From Stentor coeruleus (Eukaryota > Ciliophora > Heterotrichea > Heterotrichida > Stentoridae), in assembly GCA_001970955.1 (NCBI GenBank), contig MPUH01000355.1:1-62536 (forward strand): 62,536 bases of DNA. Direction: 5' to 3'. Positions 21,225 through 28,428 of the stretch are shown here, piece after piece (the first letter of the stretch is position 1; each line of letters opens with the position of its first letter). The position numbers and the translations under genes are program-made. Below the pieces are notes generated by a model. It saw nothing but the letters and a program-made list of their open reading frames with translations, made no database searches and was not told the origin of the DNA.

Positions 21225-21760
21225 ATTCGAAATGAGCCTTTATTATTAGGGACACTAGAATTGAACATTCTCAATATAGTTAACCCTAATTTTGGAATAT
21301 ATAAATCTCTAGGCTAATGTAACAATTTTTATCTATTTGAGTATACATCACAACTATATAAAGTACACGTAAAGCTAGCTTGAGTTCTTTGCAGGACCGA
21401 TTTAATACACACTAGCATTTTAAAAGTTTTGTATAAACCTACTGTTGTTTATATTGAGGTTTTTATGAAGTTGTTAGATTTAGTATAGTTTATAAGAGAA
21501 AATTCGTGTCCAGAATAGTGACAGCTGGAAATTTGTTATTTTGATGTCTCAGATTATTTTTACATCTTGTGAATATCTGTTATAGAATTCGTTAGTTATT
21601 TAACTGGCCTTGTTTCGGTTGATGTGCCCTGAGAAGTTTTGGGAAAAGTTTGAGAGGTTGTAGACATCTTCTAGTTAGTATGCTGAAATTCAATATATCC
21701 AATTTGAAGTCTTTTGGAAGACTGAGCATAGCTTAGAAATTAGTTTGTTGTTAGAATTAA
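21225..21760 (+). pseudogene. Decayed gene held in one frame with many stops
   Basis: One plus-strand frame reads about 175 codons of protein-like sequence interrupted by more than ten stops of all three kinds. An early uninterrupted piece is EPLLLGTLELNILNIVNPNF; later pieces include I-H-T-S-I-L-K-V-L-Y-K-P-T-V-V-Y and L-E-I-C-Y-F-D-V-S-D-Y-F. Most stops are one C-to-T or G-to-A step from Gln, Arg or Trp codons, and indels are few. The hydrophobic/aromatic composition does not match any family I know. Confidence 0.55.
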
Positions 21761-21965
21761 ATAATATAATGTTATAATAAGTGGAAATGCAGGTTTTAGG
21801 ATATTCAACAGAAAAAAAAATTACTTAAAATTGTGGTTATATATAATAAAGACAAATTTGTGTAAATGCTTTAAATACAGATTTTTATTTAAAATTTTCC
21901 AGATTTCTAATGATATTGCCTAAACTGAGCATAGGGAAAAATGATAAAATTGTGGTTATATGTAT

Positions 21966-23168
21966 CTAAATCATAGTATAAGATGGTCTCTTTTTCCTCA
22001 AACTCATTTGCACATACTCACTAATATCAATACTTTTCCTTTTGCCTATTTTCAACCTCTCTTGTCTTACAGTCATCGAAACTTTTTCCAATTCAGTAAT
22101 AAACTTACTATTCAGCATCCACAAAATCTCATCTCCATTATTTTTCTCTATCACAATCTTATCCGCCCTTTCCGTTATTGTCAAAGCTTTAATAAATTTA
22201 ACATCAAGTCTATATACAAACTTATAATCAATTTCTAAACAATAAAAAGCTTTACTTGTCAAAACAGCAATACAATCAATAAAATTCCCATTATGAGCTG
22301 TTTTCCCTTTTTTGATAAAATTGATATTTTCCGCTATTTTCCCATTTTGTATAATAGCATTATTAACATTTACAGTTTCTTCACTAGTCAAAAAATGAAC
22401 AACTGTTGAGGGGATATTATTAAATTTGATTTTAAACTGACTTTCTGGATATGAAATAGTTGGTATATATCTTTGGGTTATATATCTAAACATAGTCTGA
22501 ATACAATTGTGTATATCTTCAATATTCGGAGATTCAATCCATAAATCACCAAGAAGTTCACTACTAACCATATGTAAATTCATAGCACAAATATCATCTT
22601 GTAATAAAATGACAATTATAGTTTCAAGACGAATCCGTCTGAAAACATAGTTTAAATCATCGTTTTTTAGTATATAAACTGCACAATTGCTTATTAAAAG
22701 GGCATTTTGTGTTGATGAACTTTCACTGTTTTTTATGTCAACTAATGAAAACCCTTCAAAAGCTTCTTCTTCACCTTCATTAACTTCATTGCTGAATGTT
22801 TCAAAAAGATGAAGAATTTTTTCTTGTTCTACTTGAGATAAATCTTTTGCTTCAGTAATGTCATATTCAAGTTCATCAACTAAGCTTTCGTTAAAATCGA
22901 CTATGTTTATTTGATTTTTAGAAGTGGGTGTTAGGGTGTTAAAAACAATATCGTTTGGCATTGGGAGTTTTAAATTCCTTCGGCTTAAAGCTGGCTGTGG
23001 GTGTTCAGGACTTGCTATTGGAGTTTTGGATGTATTTGGAGTTTTCGGAGTTTTTGGAGTTTTTGGGATTTTTGAAGGGCTTTGGTTGTGAGCTTTGGAG
23101 GTTTTAAACCCTGGTGAAGGATGCTCTTGAGCTTTTTTACGCCTGTCGGTGCAGCACACATTGCCCAT
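21966..23168 (-). CDS. N-myristoylatable protein with two PH/TH1-like modules
   Basis: This encodes 400 residues. The start M-G-N-V-C-C fits dual N-myristoylation and S-palmitoylation, placing the protein at a membrane. Residues ~33-60 contain a repeated K-T-P motif. Two similar beta-rich modules follow: one around A-L-L-I-S-N-C-A-V-Y-I-L (about 165-250) and one around I-A-V-L-T-S-K-A-F-Y-C-L (about 315-380). The pattern (strand, aromatic turn, basic R-R-I-x-L-x-x-I step) resembles myosin-I tail (TH1) or PH-like lipid-binding folds. The function is inferred as peripheral membrane binding. The fold match needs a structural search. Confidence 0.7.
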   Translation of the reverse strand: MGNVCCTDRRKKAQEHPSPGFKTSKAHNQSPSKIPKTPKTPKTPNTSKTPIASPEHPQPALSRRNLKLPMPNDIVFNTLTPTSKNQINIVDFNESLVDELEYDITEAKDLSQVEQEKILHLFETFSNEVNEGEEEAFEGFSLVDIKNSESSSTQNALLISNCAVYILKNDDLNYVFRRIRLETIIVILLQDDICAMNLHMVSSELLGDLWIESPNIEDIHNCIQTMFRYITQRYIPTISYPESQFKIKFNNIPSTVVHFLTSEETVNVNNAIIQNGKIAENINFIKKGKTAHNGNFIDCIAVLTSKAFYCLEIDYKFVYRLDVKFIKALTITERADKIVIEKNNGDEILWMLNSKFITELEKVSMTVRQERLKIGKRKSIDISEYVQMSLRKKRPSYTMI

Positions 23169-23170
23169 AT

Positions 23171-23452
23171 ATTATGATTTTAATATGAAATTTAGTGTGT
23201 GCGGCGGTGTCTTAAGTTTGATTTCGAGTTCTTTAGCGAAGTTTTTAAAAAACCTAGCTTAGTCTTGGAAGAATTTCAGTTCAAGGTTTGAATTAAAGTC
23301 ATCTTCTCACAGTTCATTATCTGCATTTACGTTATTTAGAACTTTATTAGGGTTTTTATCAGTTTGTGGAGGGATATCAAAACTGATACTATCAGAGTCT
23401 ATGTTTAAAAGAGAACTTTTCTAGAAATAAATTTTGGGGCTTGTTGATCCAT
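23171..23452 (-). pseudogene. Nearly intact small gene with one shift and two stops
   Basis: The minus strand begins ATG at 23452 (M-D-Q-Q-A-P-K-F-I-S-R-K-V-L), loses one base in a short T run, then continues NIDSDSISFDIPPQTDKNPN. It meets TGA, continues E-D-D-F-N-S-N-L-E-L-K-F-F-Q-D, meets TAA, and ends with A-R-F-F-K-N-F-A-K-E-L-E-I-K and a TAA at about 23171. Total ~94 codons. Its end lies just above the start of the TH1-like gene. The flank above 23452 is C-rich on the minus strand, as upstream of intact genes. It looks like a young pseudogene. Confidence 0.6.
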
Positions 23453-23812
23453 AGACAATCTGAAAATATTATTTAACTTTGTCGTACTTCTGAGCAAGTT
23501 TAAAGGGATTTCGAGATTAGAGTGATGTGCTAATAATGATATGTTTAGATTTAAAGAAGAGGGTAAGGTTTTATGGAAACCTATAAGGTAGAATATTATT
23601 TAGAAATGTGTAGAAGGTTATAAGAAGTATATAAAGCTTTTATAAGCGACAGAAGGAAAGTTTATATAGTCAGTATTACCCAATGCGATCACAGATCATT
23701 TAAGTAAAAACTAATCATCACCATGAATAATTATTATGCTACCAAAAAAAAAATGCTCAAATATCTAAAAATTCCAAAATATTTTCACCAAAAATCTTAT
23801 CATCCACTATTC
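23453..23812. other. Spacer
   Basis: It runs from the 5' flank of the decayed gene to the 3' side of the phosphatase gene. The right end is C-rich on the plus strand. No gene was seen. Confidence 0.4.
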
Positions 23813-24808
23813 TTAATTAATTTCCTTAGCATAAATATAATTAGCAATCCAATACTCCATGAATTTGTATATAAACTCATACTGTTCCTCAGTAGCAACC
23901 ATTCCCCACCTTTGTTCCCTAAGTCTTCTAACTGTCCTAAACACTGAAATACTTGGTTCATCTCCTAAACTAAACTGTTTTTCTAATCTAGTCACAAGTT
24001 CATAAATCCCAATAATCACCCCAGTCCTCCCAATACCAGCAGAGCAATGAACAAGAATTTTCCCACAATGTTTTTTAAGTTTATGTTGTATCATAAAAAT
24101 CACATAATTCAAAGCATTAAAATTCTCTTTTATATCAGGAACACTATTATCTTCCCATCCAGTTATATGCAAATGTGATAATTTTTTAACTTCCCCACTA
24201 GTTGTATCTGTAATAACAAGTGTTTTTTTAAGCATCCCTTCAAATTTTTGTGTCTCTTTAACTATTTGTACTTCAATATCTTCATAAAGAACAGGTTCTA
24301 TATTAGGAAGATATTCAAAGCATTTTGGCACATCTCTTTCTATGTAGTTACAACACATAATTATAAGAGAGACATTCTGTTCCCAAACCATTTTCCAAAA
24401 AGTACTAGCAGTGTTTGACATTGGACCTTGAGCAGCGATTATATAATTGTTAAGATTTTGTGTATCTGTATTATCATCTAAATGATCTAAAGAGTTTCGA
24501 GTATTAAAGATTATAGGTTGAGATATGTAACTAGCGTTTATATATTGTCCATTTGATATTTTAACGCTTGTATCTCGATAAGGAACTATATCATTATATC
24601 TATTGAAAGAGTTGTTTTGTGGGTCATCAAGCAAATACTCTGCATGAGCTTTGGTTTCAGTAATTCTTTTTAAAATCATATATTCTAAATGCTTACTCCG
24701 AGCTTTACTGTGGTATAAAAACTCACTGTATGGAATAGAACGTTCAACTTTCATTAGGTCTGGGTTTTTGTCAATATAATCAGCTGAAATGTCTCTGATA
24801 GAATCCAT
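23813..24808 (-). CDS. Protein tyrosine phosphatase with altered WPD and Q loops
   Basis: This encodes 331 residues, one classical PTP domain. The P-loop H-C-S-A-G-I-G-R-T-G (C255, R261) is intact, as is the substrate loop N-R-Y-N-D-I-V-P-Y. The general-acid loop reads G-W-E-D (218-220) where W-P-D is usual, so the aspartate is kept but Pro is Glu. The Q loop reads M-V-A-T-E-E-Q-Y, with Ala in place of the usual first Gln. Activity is probably retained but with altered loop dynamics. The protein is cytosolic; no membrane segment or second domain was seen. Only 26 bases separate its ATG from the stop of the upstream coiled-coil gene. Confidence 0.93.
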   Translation of the reverse strand: MDSIRDISADYIDKNPDLMKVERSIPYSEFLYHSKARSKHLEYMILKRITETKAHAEYLLDDPQNNSFNRYNDIVPYRDTSVKISNGQYINASYISQPIIFNTRNSLDHLDDNTDTQNLNNYIIAAQGPMSNTASTFWKMVWEQNVSLIIMCCNYIERDVPKCFEYLPNIEPVLYEDIEVQIVKETQKFEGMLKKTLVITDTTSGEVKKLSHLHITGWEDNSVPDIKENFNALNYVIFMIQHKLKKHCGKILVHCSAGIGRTGVIIGIYELVTRLEKQFSLGDEPSISVFRTVRRLREQRWGMVATEEQYEFIYKFMEYWIANYIYAKEIN

Positions 24809-24834
24809 AATATTAAATTACTTATTTTCATACC

Positions 24835-26670
24835 TTAAATTAAGATTATTTTTCTAGCCCGAGAAAAATCTACAGCGACACAGTCGAGAAATTCAAAAAG
24901 CATTTGGAGCCTGTTTTCAATGATGTTTTGCTCTTTAATAAACCCTGTTACTATAGATACAACTTTACTGAACTCTTTTTCTTTAATACTGAGTTCTGAA
25001 GTTTTGTTAGCGTTGGTTAAAATATCATTTTCTAGTATTTTCTGTCTTTTTTCTAAGTCTTTTCTGAGTATTTTTAAGTTCCTTTGTTCGTTTTGGATGG
25101 TTTGGATGAGATTTTCTTTTGAAGAACAGTCGCCAAAAGATTTCGTTAGCATAGTTTCTCGTTTATTGAGCTCTTGTTCTCTTTCAATAAGCCGGCTTTC
25201 TTGAGTTTTTATATATATTTGATAGCCTTCAAGGCTTGTGGTTTGATTTTCTTTGTTTATTGATATTTGAGGAAGTAAAGAACGTTGTGGTTGAGGAGCG
25301 ATACTATTACGTGATGTCCTTTGGGAATTTATTGTATTAGTGCTATTATTACGTGAGAGTTCCTGAAGTGCGAATGCTCTTCGAGATTCAGCTCCTTTAA
25401 CTCTTGAGGCAAAGATTGTTGATCGTTCTGCTGATGCGTTCATTACACGAAGTGTTTTTAGATATGATTGCTGAGTTTTTAAACGGTCGATACGCATTTG
25501 CAAAGACTCAGTTTTGTCAGTTTTTACATCTAAACCTTGTTCTAACTGGTCAATTTCGTTTTGTAGCCGGTTCATTTCACATTCAATTTCAGTTTTTTTT
25601 TGTGAATTTATATTTTTATTTTCCTCAGGTACAAAAGTGAACTCTGAAATCAAAGTTTTTATAGCCTCAAGGCGTTTTTTATTATCATCTCTAAGCTTTT
25701 CTAGTATCCTTTTCTGTTGAAACAGGTTCTCAACATCTTTTGCCAATAGCATTTTCTGTGTGTAGATGCGATACTCTTCATTTTTTAATGAATTTTTTAT
25801 ATTAAACAATTCTGCTTCACTTGCAATCAATTTATTAAGCTTTTGATGATATTGGTCTTTTAATGACATCATTTCTAAACTTTGCCATTCCAAATTTTCT
25901 ATTATTTTTTGTTGTTCTTGTTTCATAAAACATCCTGCGATTTGCTTTTTATAATCTTGGATTGATATAAAATCTTGATTTAATGATTTTATATGACAAG
26001 GGGAAAACTGTTCGTTGTATGCATTTTGCATGCTTTTTACTAGTTTTTCTATAGGGTCGTCTTGAGAGTTTTGAGGATATGAAGTGTATGGGAATTCTAG
26101 TTTTGATAAGGAAAAAGTTTCGAAAAAAGAGTTGGCGAGGTAGTCTTTGTGGATGTCCATTAGGTTGTTTTTCCTTATTGTAAAGTTTATGTTGTGATTT
26201 CCTAGGTTTATTGATAGATCACTAATACTTTTACGGTTGTCATCTCGGAGTTTTTCGAGTATTTTTATAAAGTCTATAAGCTCTTCTTGCATTAAATCGA
26301 TTTCTATTGAACTTTCTACTATTTCCTCAGCTACAGACTTTTGCATTCTTCTAATTTCCATACTACGAAAGTCTTCTCTTATCATAGAAGCCCGGTCAAG
26401 TTCAAGAAGGAAATCCTCGATATTTTTATAAATGCTTTCTGAATAAACCTCTTCCTCATTTTCATCTCCAGAAACCTTAGAAAACCCTTGCAATGACTCA
26501 ATAGAAGGAGAATATAAAAATCGTGAAACATCTGGAGATGTGTGCTCATAAGCTAAAGATTGTATAACTTGGTTAAGTCTATCAAGTTGATGGCTAATTG
26601 ACTCTGAACTGTCTTTATTAGAACAAAAAGATGTGCCTGAAGAGTGCATGTTAATCTGTTGTTTTGACAT
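24835..26670 (-). CDS. Coiled-coil protein
   Basis: This encodes 611 residues. Long heptad-rich stretches occupy about 105-170, 260-385 and 480-560, separated by Asn/Ser-rich linkers, including one around 425-460 (R-N-N-S-T-N-T-I). The dipeptide-rich E-K-L-R-D-D-N-R/K-K motif occurs twice (about 142 and 320). No enzyme motif. It is likely a structural scaffold of cortex or cilium. It is transcribed divergently from the gene at 26785 across about 114 bases. Confidence 0.8.
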   Translation of the reverse strand: MSKQQINMHSSGTSFCSNKDSSESISHQLDRLNQVIQSLAYEHTSPDVSRFLYSPSIESLQGFSKVSGDENEEEVYSESIYKNIEDFLLELDRASMIREDFRSMEIRRMQKSVAEEIVESSIEIDLMQEELIDFIKILEKLRDDNRKSISDLSINLGNHNINFTIRKNNLMDIHKDYLANSFFETFSLSKLEFPYTSYPQNSQDDPIEKLVKSMQNAYNEQFSPCHIKSLNQDFISIQDYKKQIAGCFMKQEQQKIIENLEWQSLEMMSLKDQYHQKLNKLIASEAELFNIKNSLKNEEYRIYTQKMLLAKDVENLFQQKRILEKLRDDNKKRLEAIKTLISEFTFVPEENKNINSQKKTEIECEMNRLQNEIDQLEQGLDVKTDKTESLQMRIDRLKTQQSYLKTLRVMNASAERSTIFASRVKGAESRRAFALQELSRNNSTNTINSQRTSRNSIAPQPQRSLLPQISINKENQTTSLEGYQIYIKTQESRLIEREQELNKRETMLTKSFGDCSSKENLIQTIQNEQRNLKILRKDLEKRQKILENDILTNANKTSELSIKEKEFSKVVSIVTGFIKEQNIIENRLQMLFEFLDCVAVDFSRARKIILI

Positions 26671-26784
26671 ATTTAAATACTTAAAATAAGAATAAGAATA
26701 TGAATGTTTTTCCTAATAAGTCAATCAAGCTTCATCATATTTAATTCCTAGCTAGATTAATTTTATTAGATATAATATTTGATT
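26671..26784. promoter_or_regulatory. 114-bp divergent promoter region
   Basis: This is all the DNA between the ATGs of the minus-strand coiled-coil gene (26670) and the plus-strand gene (26785), so both promoters and leaders must lie here. Confidence 0.6.
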
Positions 26785-27333
26785 ATGGATAAGCCTGATA
26801 AGTCAGACAACTCTTCAAGCTCTCCATCATCAGACCTTAAAGCTAACCCCAAGTCTCTTCCAAGCTCAGACTCTCAAGATAAATCTTCTTCATCTTTCTT
26901 ATCCTATAAAAACTGGCTTAAAGGTAAACTTACCGACAAGTATTCTTCAACTAAAGAAAAAATCAATGCTAAATATCAGAAATCCTTAAAAAAATTAAAA
27001 AATTATAAGGAAAAAGCTAATGAAAAGTATAGTGGGCAACTAAACAAATTCGGAAAATACAAAAAATCGATTAATGAAAAATATCAAAAACGCAAAGAAG
27101 ATATAAATTTATATATAAAAGGCACAAAATATTTGCTACCTTTTACTTATTTAATGTACCAAAGAGATAAATTTTTGAACTCGTATTCATTTTCAGTGAG
27201 ACTTGGGGTTTTTGGAGGCTCAGCGATATTTTTAGCCAGGTATTGTAAGAGCTTGACGTTGATGCTTATGCTTTCTTTCTTTGGAGGGTTCTTTTTGATC
27301 CCGGATATCTCAGGCTCGAAGTTTAATAGATAA
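26785..27333 (+). CDS. Small protein with basic helical repeats and a C-terminal membrane hairpin
   Basis: Translation should start at the ATG at 26785 (M-D-K-P-D-K), giving 182 residues; the open frame extends upstream but only through a TTG. The N-terminal 45 residues are Ser/Asp-rich. Residues ~45-110 contain four related Lys/Tyr-rich units around K-Y-x-x-x-x-x-K (D-K-Y-S-S-T-K-E-K, A-K-Y-Q-K-S, E-K-Y-S-G-Q, E-K-Y-Q-K-R). The C-terminus has two hydrophobic stretches (about 133-150, 155-172). It may be a membrane-anchored amphipathic protein. Function unknown. Confidence 0.7.
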   Translation: MDKPDKSDNSSSSPSSDLKANPKSLPSSDSQDKSSSSFLSYKNWLKGKLTDKYSSTKEKINAKYQKSLKKLKNYKEKANEKYSGQLNKFGKYKKSINEKYQKRKEDINLYIKGTKYLLPFTYLMYQRDKFLNSYSFSVRLGVFGGSAIFLARYCKSLTLMLMLSFFGGFFLIPDISGSKFNR

Positions 27334-27479
27334 GANCCAGTGAGACTTGGGGTTTTTGGAGGCTCAGCAATATTTTTAGCCAGGTATTGTAAGAGCTTGA
27401 CGTTGATGCTTATGTTTTCTTTCTTTGGAGGGTTCTTTTTGATCCCGGATATCTCAGGCTCGAAGTTTAATAGATAAGA
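27194..27479. repeat. 142-bp near-identical copies around an N
   Basis: Positions 27194-27335 and 27338-27479 match with a few base differences (GCGATATTT versus GCAATATTT; TATGCTTTC versus TATGTTTTC). N at 27336. The first copy already contains the gene's stop, so the second is redundant. Confidence 0.9.
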
Positions 27480-27639
27480 TTTTTAATAAACAGAAAATGA
27501 GTTGTGAAGTGTAATTTATTGTGTAAAGAATTTTAGATTTTGGTAAAATCATTTTTTAAAGTCTTCACTACAGTGAAATATACCTTGAATAAGACTGAAT
27601 ATACTCAACTTATCTCCATCATAAAATTCTAATTATCAC

Positions 27640-28292
27640 TGTTCTTGATACTATTAAAAAAATACTCATAAAAATCCATCAAGACCGTTTTGTATATTCA
27701 ACATAGTCTCTCATGAAGTATATTTTCAGCTTCTCCTTCTCCTAAATAAGGTCCAAAAACCAATAATCGAGGACAATCAAAACCCACCACACCAAAAACT
27801 TTTCTGAAAATCAAAACCAAATAAAAATCATAAAACCTTTCTATGTTTAAGTATCTAAACAAAAATATACTAAAACAATCAGTGGACATAAAATTCAAAA
27901 TATTTTTCAACAGTTATGATCTCAGATGAAAGTTCACATTTTTCAAGTCAATTAAAAACTCTTAGCCATAAGCTCTTCATATCCTTTTCTATTAAAATCT
28001 TCTTTAAATTTTCTACCAAATATCATTTCATCAATTATAGTTTTAGTTTGCCTCATAAATTTCTTATAAGTTTTCTTTGTTCTGAATAAGTGAAATAAAT
28101 TTTATCGCTGCAGCCTGGAGTTCAGATCAAATGAAAACATGGCTTGGTTTCATGGTTGCAAGATAAATATTTTCAGCTTTATTAGTCAAAGCTATGGCAT
28201 CTCGAATATAAACTGTGATTAAATCGATATCTTTAGGAATAATCCCTTTATTCATTAGTTTGAAAAAACTCAGGGAAATGAGGAAAATACAT
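27640..28292 (-). pseudogene. Decayed gene fragment
   Basis: The minus strand reads M-Y-F-P-H-F-P-E-F-F-Q-T-N-E from 28292, shifts one base, then MNKGIIPKDIDLITVYIRDA and on to K-P-S-H-V-F-I before a TGA. It resumes S-E-L-Q-A-A-A-I-K-F-I, shifts, then K-K-F-M-R-Q-T-K-T-I-I-D-E-M-I-F-G-R-K-F to a TAA, and ends near 27700 with R-L-L-V-F-G-P-Y-L-G-E-G-E-A. Stops and shifts alternate with clearly protein-like pieces. The family is not recognised. Confidence 0.65.
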
Positions 28293-28428
28293 TGTGTAAA
28301 ATCCTTTAATATGTTCCTCGACTATATTAAACCTTTCTTAAATACTTATAATCATTTTGTCTATTTCATAAGGTTCTTCAATCAACATTTAAAAATACAT
28401 TTAATTTTATTAGAATTTCTGATATATA

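Noticed and set aside
985..23452. Idea that the broken frames use a Condylostoma-like code in which TAA/TAG mean Gln and TGA means Trp
   Set aside because: Many of the stops fall where Gln, Arg or Trp would fit, and Condylostoma is a related heterotrich. But the same regions also contain frameshifts, and every intact neighbouring gene avoids internal stops and ends at an ordinary one. Decay is simpler.
24809..24834. Fusion of the coiled-coil and phosphatase genes by an intron
   Set aside because: An in-frame TAA precedes any usable GT, and no 15/16-nt GT...AG segment joins the frames.
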